DNA of 64,000 bases from Promerops cafer (Eukaryota > Chordata > Aves > Passeriformes > Nectariniidae), in the NCBI GenBank assembly GCA_013398275.1, contig VZSE01012466.1:124001-188000 (forward strand). Direction: 5' to 3'. The stretch's first letter is position 1, and the number at the start of each line of letters is the position of its first letter. A model generated the notes under the pieces. It was not told the origin of the DNA. It made no database searches and saw only the letters and a program-made list of their open reading frames with translations. This document shows, piece after piece, positions 1-12,800 of this stretch. Both the position numbers and the translations under genes were made by a program.

Positions 1-3000
1 TCTGGAAATAAACTTAACAAGATTAACGTCTGTAACTATTTGTAAAACCTATGTGTTACACAGTCTCCTTAAATGAGATTATGTCATGTTTATAATACTT
101 ACTCATGTTTTGTCCCCAGTCTGGTCTAAAATTGAATAGTTTTCATTTATTTTTCTTGCTTGTTTAATTTTGTGCTTAAATCAGTAAGTTACAAATCTGC
201 ATGACTGCCCACTTATTGTTACACTCAGAATAATTGCACTGAGTCACTGTGCATGGACTTGGATTGCCATAGGGTGTTGATACTTGATACTTCAGCAAGT
301 ATGTTTATCTGAGAGTTGGCTCATCAGTCTGTGGAATGCAATGTTTACTACATGAAGTTCAGCCTAGAATTATTGCAGTTAGGAGATGTAGCCTGTGCTC
401 ATTAATAATGCCTAGAATCAGTGGTGGTATTTTCAGGGGTGTTAGGGAAATTATCTGCTAAGTGTGGGAAAAGAAATGCAGGGAGAATAAGTGCTAGGCT
501 TTGACAAAAAGGGGTTTGTATGCGTTTAGTATGATCTTCCTAAAAGGTTCTTTTTCTTGCCTGTGTTTTTTATTTATCCATGTATGTATCTGGTTTTTGT
601 CTATGCTCTGTCTTGAATGTCTTGTTTACCCAGAGGAGAATTCGGGATTATGCAAGCTAATAATCAATTCCCTTCATAAATGAAAAGATTTGGTTTTTCA
701 TGTCCAAGTTTATTTCCAAGCTTTAGTCCAAATGTTTAGTTCCAAAATGGATGCAGACTATTTTCTCTAGTGAAATTTTCCTCTGTGGCAGAATAAAACC
801 CAAGGAAACTGGTATTTGAAATGCCATTTCACCATTTATTTTGCTAATGTGTTTTCAGATAATTCAAATCCTGAGAAATTTAGTGGCAGCATCACCTGCT
901 GGAGTGTGTTTTACAAAAGAAAAACAAATAATGAAGGGGGTTTCGGGTTTATTTGCACCTTCTGCTGAGAGGCTGTTCTCCAGTACTGAAGGAAGCAAGT
1001 GATGTTCTGCCAACTCTTGGCAGGCAGGTAAGAGCAGGGAACCCTTCCCTGAGCAGATTCCCTGCACCAGCAGGTAAGCAAGCAGCTGCTCAGCTGCTCT
1101 GTGGGGTGTGGGCTGGGTAAAGCCTGCAGAGCTTCTCTTCCTTGAGCAGTGTGCATGATTGCATGTCGAACTTTGTCAAAACTGATCCTTGGGTTTTAGC
1201 AGAAAAGCACCATTTTTAAAAAAATTGCAGTGAGTCCAAAGTTATTGCTTTTGGGATTACTAGCGAGGTGTCAGCAGCAAGCTGGATGTCATTTTTCATG
1301 GGAGAAGCATCTGTTCAGTTCCTCAGTCCGAGATAAAGCAAACTTTGGATTGGAAATCAGATGAGTTTGTCAGTCAGAATAACTGTATTGTGGAGCTCCT
1401 GGTGAGGAGTCAGAGGGCACTTCATTCTTTGTTAAAATAGAGGAAGGATTTATATGATGTACCACCCTTTCACATTAGTAGTATTTAATGCCATTTAGGA
1501 CAATAGCTCCTGACCAAGGTGGTTTTGTTAGCTGATTTCCTGTTACTACAATTACATGGAGCATCCAAAGGAATCACTGTTATTCAGAGACCGTGTCTGT
1601 CAGTTTAATACGTTGTGTTGCAGGTGGCATTTTTATATCCATGTACAATAATTATAAATAATGATTCTTGTGATTTTTTAGCATGTGTATTGCAATAAGA
1701 ATATACAGGGGAAAGGACTGGAGACATCATAGTTAAAACATTTTATTTATATACCACATTTTGATCTCTTGTTGATCTTTTGCTAGCTGTACAAAGAATG
1801 CTTTAGTAAACAATATTGATTTGATAGAGAATGTAGAGGAATATGTATTATTTGTACAAGAGAAGTTTACATATTTTTTCCAACTGCGTTATACTTTTTT
1901 CTTTAGATTTTAAGTACTTTGCATTATTCTTAACAGCAATAACACATGGAACCTACTGAGATATTATACACATATCATTTGTTCTTGGGAGCCAGTATAA
2001 CATACGTGGGTGTCAACTGAATATCACTGTGGGTTTTAACCAATTTATGATAGTTTTGTTCTGATGCAAAGCTTAAGTATGCTGGAACCAGGATTGCCGC
2101 CCACTTTAAATGTTGTTGTTAGCGTATAGCGTTTATTTCAGTGACTTTAAAATCTTAACATTATGAAGTGGTTTTAAGAGGCTCTTGTCTTTTTAAAGCA
2201 ACTTTTATATTCTATCTGGGTAAGGTCTATCAGCATTGGTATTGGAGATCAGTCTGTAACATGTAGCACTGATGTGGAGTTCTACCACATTAATTAATTC
2301 CACTGAGGTCTTGTGCCTCCTAGAAAAGTAGAGTCATGCCCTTTAACTGTCCAAGCAGGGTACAACTGACTGAACAGCAGTGTTCTCTCAAAGCTCTTGT
2401 TGATCATAGAATCTTCACTGATCCTCTGGATAGAGTCCAGGAAGCCCATCACTTCGAGGAACACATGTGTCAGACCACATGACCTTATATAATAACCACG
2501 CACGTGAGAAACCCGGAGGGTGGGTAATCCGTGGGACACCCAGTGTGATGCTGGCAGTGGGCTGGCAACTTCTTGTGCTGGAGAGGTTTCCAACTGACTA
2601 CCTTGTGTTTTCTTCAGCTTTCATTTGTCCTCCTGCCTTTCTTGTATAGCAGTTAGGCTGGGAGAATGGGAAATATGGCTTGTGCAGTCCACGCAAATGT
2701 TTCTGGAGGAAGCTCATGGATTGTTCCTGTTGCCTCCAGTCAGTTCTTTGGCTGAAATTAGCTTGAAGATTAGAGGAGAGGATACAGCCACAAACGTGCA
2801 CACACAAGCTTACAGAACAATGAACATACCCAGAGAAATTGCCCAGAGTAAATTTTTTGTGTGTCACGTAAACAAACAGATCATAAACATTCAGCGCCTG
2901 CTTGTTAGGTTTGTTAGGTTACCCTGTGTTGCCTAAGAGCTTAAGTTAAAACGCTTACCAGTGGTGTGCTTGATCTTCGGGGATCTACTGATAGAAACAG

Positions 3001-3825
3001 GCTGAACCTCTTCACCTCTTCTTCCGTTTCTATATGTGTAAAATGGAGACTGCCTGCCTTCCCCAGGCTTAGAGAGGATTATTTACTCCTTACGGCCGGC
3101 TTTGGAGAGGAGAAGCACTAAGCAGGGTGGTGTGACGTATGACTGCTCTGATGGAGATGGGGACAGAAAGGCACCAGGGTGCTCCTGGAGAGGGAGGAGC
3201 ATCAGCCGGTGAGGACAAGGTCAGGAGAGTCCCTGCGTGGGCACATGGGGGTGAAGGGAAGGCCACTAGAGGCCACAGGGAGACGGGAGCTGCTTGGGGC
3301 TGGCTGGCCCTGCTGGGACATATACAGCCTGCTCTTTAAACCAAGCAGAGTGAGACAGGCAGAGGCAAAATACCCACAGTGTTTGGGCACCTACGAGCAC
3401 AAACCTGTTGGATTTAATCAGCTTATGCAAAATGAACTGTACCTGGGACAGTTGCATGTGCACGTGCTGGGCTTGCTGGGTGAGCTCAGGTTCTGGCATG
3501 GGTGTGTGCAGGTCCCTGCACCTTCCCTGGGCTGAGGGTTGCTGCCTTCAGGCTCCATCACCCTGCCCCAGGCCTCCCCCAGAAAGCATACCAGGAAAGG
3601 AAAGCCTCATCACTTGTCATGATCCAGCCCAAATTTGGTGTTTACCTGGAAAGCCATGCTTGGGTTCTGCTTGACTAAGTTGAAACCTGGTTCATGACAA
3701 GTTAACCTTATGTAGCAGAATTAGGAGAGCAAATGTTCACCTGGCTCTTCCCACCCAGCTGAGTGTGTTTCTTTCTTCATGAGCTCTGTGCCATTCCTGG
3801 TAGTCTCTGTTGTCTCTGTGTTCAC
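1..3825. other. non-coding stretch, no gene recognised
   Basis: AT-rich sequence with no recognisable coding gene or RNA gene. Short open frames occur on both strands, none with a protein family I know. Around 3060-3680 the DNA is more GC-rich and open frames stack on both strands, which composition alone can explain. A short hAT-transposase-like peptide end at about 850-1002 is listed separately. The stretch ends at the 3' tail of a minus-strand CR1. Confidence 0.7.
850..1002 (+). pseudogene. possible hAT-transposase C-terminal scrap
   Basis: One plus-strand frame stays open from upstream of 850 to a TGA at 1000-1002. Its end reads APSAERLFSSTEGSK. In hAT-superfamily transposases and the domesticated ZBED proteins the dimerisation region contains a motif like S-x-x-ERLFS-x-x-G, and this peptide fits apart from one extra residue before the glycine. 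Nothing upstream in the frame was matched to hAT, and I see no terminal inverted repeats. This is a weak resemblance and may be chance. Confidence 0.2.
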
Positions 3826-4390
3826 AGAATCAATTAGGCTGGAAAAGACCTCCAAGACTGAGTCCAAGGTGTGGCCAAACACCACTAAGTCAACCCAGCC
3901 ATGGTACTAAGTGCCACGTCCAAGTCTTTCTTTCAATACCTTCAGGGGTGGTGACTTCACCATGTCCCTAGGCAGCCCATTCCAATATCTAATTACCCTT
4001 TCTGTGAATAATTTCTTCATAAGGTCTAACCCAGACCTCCCCTGGCACAGCTTAAGACTATGTCCTCTCATCCTGTTGCTGGTTGCCTGGGAGAAGAGAC
4101 TGATCCCCACTCAGCTGCAGTCTCCTTTCAGGCAATTGTAGAGAGTGCTAAGGTCACCCCTCAGCCTCCTTTCCTCCCAGCTATACAGTTCGAGCTCTCT
4201 CAGCCACTCCTCATAGGGCTTGCACTCCAGACTCTTCACCAGCTTTGTTGCACTTCTCTGGACCTGCTTAATCTCCTCAGTGTCTGTCTTGCTGTGAGGG
4301 GTCCAGAAATGGACACAGCATTTAAGGTGTGGCCTCACCATGCCAAGCACAGGGGAACTCTGTTGAGAGGATGCAGCCCCATGCCACTTG
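3826..4390 (-). mobile_element. CR1 LINE, 3' part with RT C-terminus (5'-truncated, one in-frame stop)
   Basis: This is a 5'-truncated CR1 non-LTR retrotransposon inserted on the minus strand. Its 3' end is at 3826, where the reverse complement ends in the GATTCTGTG-type CR1 tail. Reading leftward from about 4350, the minus strand encodes the end of CR1 ORF2: VRPHLKCCVHFWTPHSK, then ERRLRGDLSTLYNCLKGDCS, then FFTERV-like LFTERVIRYWNGLPRDMV. CR1 proteins have VRPHLEYCVQFW, RRLRGDL and FTERVxxHWNRLPREVV at these places. A TGA at 4111-4113 interrupts the frame between KGDCS and VGISLFSQ, and the frame continues unchanged beyond it, so one codon became a stop. The 5' boundary is uncertain: weaker similarity may reach about 4520. 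The copy is dead on arrival, being both truncated and stopped. Confidence 0.95.
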
Positions 4391-6680
4391 CTCTCCCCAT
4401 CAGTAGCTTCCCCATCACCTGCTTAAGGGTCCTGGTGGCTTTTATCCCCCTGCCATGACTGGTTCTCCTTCCTGCCCATCCCCTTCAGCATTCTTGGGGT
4501 TTAACTCCATGTAGTTGGGCTGGATGATCCCCAACAGAAAAAGCAGTGTCTGAAACTGGGGTGCAATGAGTTCCCACACTGTGCAGAGCAAAGGGATGCC
4601 CAAGTGCATCCCTGCCTTCCAGAGGACTTCAGATCTGTATGTAAAAAATCAGCTGGCTTCTCACATTAACTCAACTTTGTGTTGTTGGCTTCTTTTAATG
4701 CTCCTCATCCCTCCCAAGTAGACAAAAGGCTGTAATATTAGAAGAAAATTTTATAAATCCAGGGAGAACACACTTCTCATTGTACAAATTAATGGTCTGT
4801 AATAACTACTGTGTAGGAATTGATTTTTTGCAGGTAACAACTTCATGGTCTTGATATGATAAAGTAATAGAATTCTGCTTTTTGTGTGTAACCCCTGCAG
4901 TATTTCAGGGCTGTGATAGAAACAGCCTTTATCATGCAAGAATAACAATCGCATTCCAACATTTTAGGTTTCAACATCAAACACAAGAGCTACAAAACAA
5001 AAAATCTGAAATTCATTATCCATTTTCATCTGAGTTTGCCAGGCCCCACACTGTAAGTGTGGTGGAACTTCAAAGACCAAGACAGTTCAGTTTAGAAAAA
5101 AAATTAAATAATGTCATCCTCTTGAAATATTAGCATAGGAGAAAAACAAAGGAAAAGCCTCTCTTGGCATCTGCATCTGCGATGGGTGGATAATTCCTTT
5201 GTAATTTTGACGTTCTACCTAAACTTACAACAGAAAACCTGGCACTTCATTATCATTAGGCTTCTTGCTGTCTCTTTTTGAAGCAGTTGGCAGGCTCCCG
5301 ACTTTCCCCATGTGGCATGAACAGGGAACCTCCAGCTCTCAGAGGCCCTGGGAGAACGCACAAGGAGTTGTAGAAGGGTAGAGAGGATCTGTGTGGTGTG
5401 TCTGTTATAAATGGGCTCACTTTAGCCTGGGGGCTTGTTGCAGCAAGAAGCAGGGCTTGGAGGGTAGATAGTGTTCGTTCCTGATACAGAGAATGAGCAC
5501 TGTGATTCTGGACAAGCACATAATGCCCTTAGAGTGCTTACTGTGTCCTCTGCAGCAGCTGAAAGAAAGGGTAGAGCATGTAGAGAACTGCTGGTTTGCC
5601 TGGCTACACACAAGTCATTGAAGTAAAACTTGGTTTCTAGTTTGAAGTTGGAGCCTACATAAAATCCACTCATATGCCTGAGTCTCTCTTCTGTGCCTTG
5701 TACAAACAAAACTTGTGGACATAGAGTTAGGTCTGACCTCTGGCTAAGCATTTGTGGGCTTAAACCTGCTGGCAGCCTGAGAGGATGGTGCTGATCTGTG
5801 GAGGGAGGGAAGCTGCATTGTGATGTCCTGTTTTGAGGGAAGCCACTGGAGAGCGTGAACTCAGGAGGTGCTACCAACACCGGTGTTGCTACCTTCTTGG
5901 GTCAAGGGAGACCTAGAGGGTGAAGTTGGCTTCCCAGGGCAGCAAGAGTGGGCATGGATCAGGTGCTGTGATTCTCCTGGTTGCACAGGTTGTGGTTCTC
6001 CTGGTTTTACCCAGAGCTGTTTCTTGAGAGGAATAGGACTTACCAAAGCCATAAGTAACCACTGGGCTGGCACCAAGCAGATGCTGTTGATGCTTCACTA
6101 GGGCTGTAGGGCTGTTACCTCCTCTTCTGATGGTGAGGGTGATGCACCCCATCCCTCCCTTCTTACGTTATCAGCACTGCAGTTCTGCAGCCAGCTCTTC
6201 TCAGTGTGGCATTACAAGTCTCCTCTTTTTATGTCCACATTTGGAATATCTTGTTGCTTATTATACAGAGTATCTGCTTTTCATCACTACATCATTTTGT
6301 GTGGATGCTATGTTGAGTCTTCAGTATGTATTTGATATTTCTTGAGTGTTACATGTTAATTGCTTCCAATTTTCTATTGCTTCATCTTTTGGCCACTTCC
6401 GCATAAATTATTGTTATAGCTGCCCTTTTGTGAAATGTGTGATGCCTGTTCCTATTTTTCTTGTCAGTTTCATTTAAATACTTGGCATTTTAAGCAAACC
6501 TTCTTGCCTTATATATTTTGTTTAGAACAACAGATTCCCACTGAATCAAGTATGGGAATTTATTTAGTTAATAGGGAGGCTGTGTTGCATTACTGACTGT
6601 AAAACAGATTGTTGTAGCCTGCAGCATTAAAGTGAGAATGGTGTGGTTTTTTAAAATAGAAGTTTGTGTGTTGATTCTTT

Positions 6681-6703
6681 TATATATATATATATATATA
6701 TAT
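6681..6703. repeat. (TA)n microsatellite
   Basis: An uninterrupted run of alternating T and A, about eleven units, that begins directly after a short T run. It lies about 50 bases upstream of the possible exon at 6755. Confidence 0.95.
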
Positions 6704-6754
6704 CAGGTTCTCAAAAAATTTTATTACCACTCTTCATGCAGAATTTCACCACAG

Positions 6755-6905
6755 GAAGTGACATGTGCTGTTCCCCTAGATCTTAGCCTTTGTATAGGGG
6801 AAAGGATACAGAATCTTCTTCGTACTGTCTTCGTGTTGTATGAAAAGGTGCTCCTTCAAAAGGCTAATGAGGGGAACTGGACCTCAACAAGAAAAATGCA
6901 TCAAG
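6755..6905 (+). other. candidate exon (splice-bounded open segment)
   Basis: The segment is bounded on the left by an AG at 6753-6754 (CACCACAG) and on the right by an AAG|GTAATG donor-like sequence, with GT at 6906-6907. One frame is open throughout, 50 codons plus one base. It would read EVTCAVPLDLSLC at the start and end TSTRKMHQ. The pyrimidine tract before the acceptor is weak; another AG at 6740-6741 would give a 164-base version. The peptide matches no family I recognise. The same frame extends upstream through the TA repeat, so an open frame here is not by itself strong evidence. Confidence 0.15.
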
Positions 6906-7952
6906 GTAATGTGTCCCTGACTCTGAAGTTCATGTGGCTTTCTTGGAAGGGGGAGCTGCTGGATTCCTTTTGAAACACTGCTGAGTGTCCTTGTCCTTTA
7001 GACAGCTCTTGGAGGATATAGGGGAACAAGGATAGTGCAAAGTTCAGAAGTTGCAGGGGACTGAGAAGGGAGTGACTGGCAAAGAAAGCTGCATAGATGG
7101 TGATGAGTTTTATCTCAGCCCTCTTTTAAAAGCTTGAATTCCCCTTGGATCTGTTGGTGACAGAGTGACAGCTCTTCTGAGCATGTCCTTTCCCTCTGCG
7201 TAGTGAAAGATGATAAACTTTTTCCTAGAATGTGTGGGAGCTAGACCAGATGAAATGAAGGGTGACAGGAAGGGTCCCTGCTGCAGTGTTGGGGTATTTT
7301 GTTTAATAAGACAACTGTGCTAGCACTGAGAGAGGTGCTGATGCTTCCCCGCAGTCTCCGACCACTTCTTTCCACTCCTTTCCTGGCTGGCTGGCTGTGC
7401 AAATCCAGGTCCTGCTGTTTACTCTGTACAGAAAGTATTTGGCCTAAAGGGGATGTGCACATAAAGACTTGTGTGAGGAAATGCAAGATCTCCTGAAGAT
7501 AGCACAGAATTGTTTCTTAATGGGGTTGTAGTACAGTATGTCATAATGGACCTTCAGCAAAGTATGACAAATATTTGCCACAGTGTCTGAATACCCTCTC
7601 TAGAGCGGGGAGTGGTCTCCTGCCAGTGCACAGCTGCTCTGGGCTGGAGCCTTAGGCTGCACTGTAGTGAGCAGCCCCTCTGCATCCTGCACCTCATCCC
7701 TTCCACTCTTGAGATGTTGTATTTAATAACAAGGCCACTCGCAGGCTGGGATTTGACATTGTCTTTTGTAAATTAGTGTTTTGAAAGGAAACCAGTGGAC
7801 TTTGCTGGATGCCCATGAGTTGGTCCAGGTGCTTGTTTCTAATGCAGACAGTAGTTCATTCATGGGCATAACCCAAAGAGGATGTAGTTGGTTGTACCTT
7901 TTTTTTTTAACTGAAAAAAGTATTTTCGCAAGTTATTTTTAAATGGCATTAA

Positions 7953-7968
7953 GTAAAAAAAAAAAAAA
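7953..7968. repeat. poly(A) homopolymer run
   Basis: A pure A run of about fourteen to fifteen bases on the plus strand with no recognisable retroposed sequence immediately upstream. A T-run sits about 50 bases upstream near 7901. It is a simple low-complexity tract. Confidence 0.85.
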
Positions 7969-9621
7969 TCAAGCAGGTGTCATGCTAAAACACATAGTGC
8001 ATTTACAATTTCACGGCATATCTCTGTTTTCTTCCTGTATATTAGTGTTCTCTGCAAAAGCAAGTGAATTCAAGACACCAAGCAAATGACCATAATAATG
8101 TTTAAGGTGCTGGATTATTCCTCAGGTTTATGCTTCTTTTGGGATGCCTCTTGGTTGCATGCTGACTGCGAAAGAGTTTGTTTATCTTAATAGTTGCAAA
8201 ACAAAGAAGTGCAGGACCAAAAGAATGGGTTACCGTTGAGATGTTATAACTCAGAAATGAAAAATAAATATGCTAAAAATGCCTTCCATTTCTTCATAAA
8301 ATAAATGAAAACAGTGTTAAACAAGTATCCAGTTACTTTTAGAAATTTCTAGAAAGCTTAGAATGCAAGGACATGAGTGTGACAGCTACCAGCCCACTAC
8401 AAGACCACATGGAAACATTTAATTAAGAGACCGTTTTCTTTTCAGATTATAGGATATGATTTAAAACCAGCTTCAGCTTGTTTTTAAAATCAGTTATTTT
8501 CATCCAGTAACCTCTAAACACTATCTATTTCTGCTTTGTCTGCCCTGCATGCACTGAGGCTGGGAGAAGGCGAGAGGGGCACTGAAGCTGTGGGTATATG
8601 CCCTGTGCTGCCGTGGCACTATGTGCCAGATGGTCCCACCCTGCAGCTCACTTGCTGCTTATTCCCTTTGGTTTCCCAGGCCTTACGAATTTTTTTCTTC
8701 TATAAATCATGAGTTTCCTTTCCTAGCAATTAATCATTTTGCTTATTTTTTGGTTCTATATTTAATCCTTCCCATTCATCAACTCTCTCACGCGTTAATC
8801 TTCCAATATTGGAAGAGATGCATGCATTTCTGTGCCAGTTCAGATCCCTGTCCGTATACCCCAATTTCCTCTCTTTGTTTGGGTGATGAGGAACAAGATG
8901 CTCCAGAGGAAGGAGCAGTACTCCTGCCCCACCTCGAATGGCAAATACAACATCCTGACAGCCGGTGGTATCTTCACCCCTTAGTTATTGGGTCAAGACT
9001 GGAGAGATGTGAGACGTTTGTGTTCTTTTCCAATGTCTTGTTGAGATGGGAAACTCATGTATATTCTCTTTTTTTAATCCAGATGGACTCTTGGCCTGCC
9101 TGGCATAAAAGGAAATGAACTATTTTGGGGTAAATTGCATGTTGTATAGAGTATTTTTTTACACATAGCGAATTTTTATTTGGGTGAAATTTATTTTCTT
9201 CTTGAGTTACAAGAAACACCGTCTCCTGTTTTTATCATCCCAGTTCATTTTATAAAACAGGTATTTTAAGCAGACCAAATGGAGCATGTTATCCAGAACC
9301 GGGGCACACCTTCCTTCCTCTCAGCAGCACAAGAGCAAAGGTTTTGCTGTCTCTCTTTTTTTTTTCGGGTCACCCGTTGCTGGAGCCCAGGTATGGGCTG
9401 GGCAGGCACTGATCCTGTGCTGTCCTGCCACCACAGGAGAGCAACCCAAGCCATCCCTGGTGGCACTGCAAACTGCTGCTTAAATTGGAGAGCTGTTTGT
9501 CAAACGACTTAAAGGCCACCACTGTATGGATGCGTTTCTCATTTGGCTTTTTGGGGGGTTTTTTTGTTGTTGTTTTTTGATCAAACAAGGTAGAGATATA
9601 GCTGAGTGGCCTTCTTGAACG

Positions 9622-9891
9622 TAGGTAGGACAAGGGGTAATGGCCTTAAACTGAAAGAGGATGGGTGTTTAGATTAGATATTGGGAAGAAATTCTTCACT
9701 TCGAGTTTTCTGAAGCACTGGAAGAGGTTGTCCAGAGAATCTGTGGATGCCCCATCCCTGGGAGAGTTCAAGGCCAGATTGGATAGGGCTTTGAGCAACC
9801 TGGTCTAGTGAAAAGTGTCCATGACAGGGGACTTGGAACTAGGTGATCTTGAAGGTCTCTTTTAACCCAAACCGTTCTATGATCTGTGAAT
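9622..9891 (+). mobile_element. CR1 LINE, 3' end with RT C-terminus and 3' UTR
   Basis: This is a 5'-truncated CR1 copy on the plus strand. It begins in the block GTAGGACAAGGGGTAATGG and ends in the typical tail AACCGTTCTATGATC at about 9877-9891. The frame through the middle gives LKHWKRLSRESVDAPSLGEF and then KARLDRALSNLV, followed by TAG at 9806-9808. This is the end of CR1 ORF2, where LKHWNRLPREVVDAPSLxxF is usual. About 80 bases of CR1 3' UTR follow, including the conserved GGAACTAGGTGATCTTGAAGG block. There is a stop within the frame upstream, and the copy is truncated to about 270 bases, so it is inactive. Most likely it arose by abortive target-primed reverse transcription. Confidence 0.95.
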
Positions 9892-12800
9892 AAGAGCTCT
9901 TTTGTTCCAAGATGCATGTGCAGCACATATGTAGACTGCTGTATTTTACTTACATCTATGAATTCTACAGAAAACTGTATAAAAGTCACATCACGTCTCT
10001 TAAGCCATTCTCCCAACCAGCCCCTGGCTTAAAAACACTTCATGAGGAGGAATGAGGGGGTGTGCTGAGGTGTTGATGCCTGCAGCATCAGTTGGAAAGA
10101 CCTGAAGCTCTCATGTCCCGTGCAGTAGGGCTTCCTATGGAACAAACCTGGCCTGCAGAACCTAGAAGAGGGTGTGACAAGGGGGTTTATAGCTCTGGAT
10201 TTGAATGCGTGCATGCAATGCCTTATTTTTGGCAACATGTGCTGCCAGCATCTCTTATCATTCCATGACTTACTGTGACCTGTGAATAACTTCCCACTTC
10301 TCAACTGCAGGTTGATAGTGGTGCCCTTTGTGGACTTGTGTGAACTCCTTTAGAGTACATAGTGTTGCTTTGCCTTTAGTGTGTGTACATAACTGCTCAG
10401 ATAAATAAATTCATAATACCTCACCGCAGCTGTCAGTTAAAGGAAGTTGTGCATTTTTCACTTGAGTTTGGGGATAATTTCTCTCCAGCCTTTCCTTCTT
10501 TGGAAGTCCTAGTAGCATGCTACTTTTTAGATCTCTCTTTCTTTACAGAGGAAAAATCACTTTCTGATTTTTGTGTTCAGAATTATGCAAAGGAGTTGCT
10601 GAACATAAACATGCAACTGTAAATGCCATAGAAATGTACTCTACAAAGATTCCACCGTTAACCACACCAAAGAAAACAAAAATGCAAGGTTATTCAGATC
10701 GATGTCACATGCAGGAAGTGACATTTAAATTCTTACTCATTTAAAATTAAGCCATCTTACCATTTTCCTCTTCTGAAGTGTTGAAAATTTTCCATTAGTT
10801 AAAGGGTTGTCTTGCAGGCCTTCAAGAATAAGTTTTTCCATTATTTTTTTAGAGGCTTGAGGTGTAGGGCTTTTTAAAAATGATAGAATGCTTGTGAGTG
10901 TGAGAACTGTGTACATTTAATAGGTTATTTGAGAAGCTGTGCTAGAAGACTGACCTCAGAAGCATTAGGAAATGGCAGTTCCACTGCTTATCTTTACAAT
11001 TCATAAAAAGTATTGTTTAATTCTTGGAAGAAGAGGGTGTTTCAGTCTTGCTCAGTTTTTGTCCTTGTTCTGGTTTGCTTTGCTTTTTTTGGTGTTTTTC
11101 CTTGCCCGCTTCAGTGCTGGAATATAGTATTGAAACAACTGTATGGTTCGTGGCTTTTACTCCGAAGTTTTTCGTCTTTTCATTGTGTTGAGCCTTCTGT
11201 AAACAGATTTTCTTGAATCCAAACAAAAAGCGAGGGCTGCGACGTGGAGACAGTTTTGGCTGTGAAATCATCAGGGTCAAAATCCCTTGCATACATCCAG
11301 TCCCAGGGGCAGCGGGCTTGGGCTTGCTCCAGTGTTGACCTTCCCCAGTGCTCCCAGCTGAGCTCCTGCCTGCGTGGTATGTTGAGCTGTCGGTCCCCTC
11401 CACCACTGAAGTTGTCTAAACAAGCGCGTTCTCCTTACTCCTTGAAGGAGTGTTGCTGGAGGAAGCATCTGTCCTTCCTCTTTGTTGGAATTGCCGCTCC
11501 TTTTGCTCGCTGGTTGCGCTGTGACTTGAATGCAGCTGTTGATGCTCCTCTGAAGCATGAAAGGACAATGCATTTGTTTCGTTTCTCAGGTATCTGCCAG
11601 AAGTATTTGATTCTGTTGAAGTATCGAGATGTTATCTCAATCACTTTCATTCTTGAGCATTTCTCCGTTGCTAAGATTGAAAACAAAACCACCAAATTTG
11701 AACTGTCTTTCAAATGAAGTGTAACATTTAATGTACTTTCAGCTGGTAAAATCATCACAAGTGCTAAGTAGTGTAATTTTGATAGTTACTGTTGTTTATT
11801 AGACTATGTGTGTGTTCCTTTTATTTACCACTTCTCCACAACTTGAGGAAAAACACGTCTTCATTTCCTGTATATTATTCTGTCAGACAGAAGTGTTTCC
11901 TATTGGAAGATGTTAAAATAAGTCTATCAAGGAAAAAATAAATTAAAAGATACTCTGTTAAGAAAAAGGGAAAAAAAAAAAACAAATCCTGTTAAATAAT
12001 TAAGATGCTTTGGGCTCTACCAGGATTGACAGTGTTCTTGCCATAATATACATATGCAAAAACTGTAGGAAGTTTAATATTTTATAGCAAGGATAACGCC
12101 AAACTCTAAATCTACTGGCTTGTTTCTATGGTAACAAATATTGAAATATGTCTAGCCAACACTGTAGGTTCCCCCTATTTAATTTCTGTCTATGGGTTCT
12201 AGGAATTCATTAAGGCTTTAGAATCCTTTTAAAATTGGTACATTCTATTGTAAAATTCCCTAAGATTAATGTTGAACACACCTCTAAATTTTAACATAAA
12301 CATTTATTTGAAAGAGATTTCTTAGCAAGTGAGGGATTAGAGTTTTTTTCTAAGACTTTATGTGCATTGATCTGGTATTTTTATTCTTCATTGGCAAGTT
12401 GAATTTTTTTTTCCTGTGCATGACTACTGAAAAAATGGAGTTTCAGTCTATAGATTCTGATGCAAATATGGAAGGCTGCTTAACTGGAACAGTCTGGTTG
12501 GAAGACAACAATGGTATGAAGTCAGCACCTGCAGGCTTTAGTTTAGTGGTTGGAACTTTGTGGCCAGAGCTACTTTTAAGGGATCCTGTCCTACTCTTAA
12601 GATTAAAATTATGATTTACAGGGAGCTTCAATATTTATTTCAATTAGTTGCACTTAACTTTTTGTGTATTACAGAGCATTTTCTAAGTGTCTGATTTAAG
12701 CCATTTTGTGTTTGACATCTTCTGGTTGTTTTTCTTTTGAGGGCAGCCTGGCAGTGTTGGTAAGTAATCTGTAGTGTTGGCTGTGAGATTCCATTTCCCC

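Larger units (their letters stand above)
4391..9621. other. non-coding stretch, no gene recognised
   Basis: No recognisable gene. Open frames on the minus strand at 5256-5880 (up to 152 codons) and on the plus strand at 8621-9118 (165 codons) have no family resemblance and are explained by chance. It contains a TA dinucleotide run at 6681-6703, a possible exon at 6755-6905, and a pure A run near 7953-7968. The first 130 bases may still be CR1-derived. Confidence 0.65.

Noticed and set aside
2402..2412. ATCATAGAATC, identical to the CR1 tail octamer context
   Set aside because: Similarity stops after about eleven bases; the following sequence does not match any CR1 3' end.
3139..3674. Cluster of overlapping open frames on both strands
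   Set aside because: Explained by locally higher GC content; no conserved motif or splice arrangement.
8621..9118. 165-codon plus-strand open frame, the longest in the window
   Set aside because: No domain, signal peptide or family resemblance. One or two frames of this length are expected by chance in 64 kb of non-coding DNA on six frames.
11244..11717. 157-codon plus-strand open frame
   Set aside because: No recognisable motif, and overlapping open frames on the minus strand (11017-11758) show the region is simply poor in stops.
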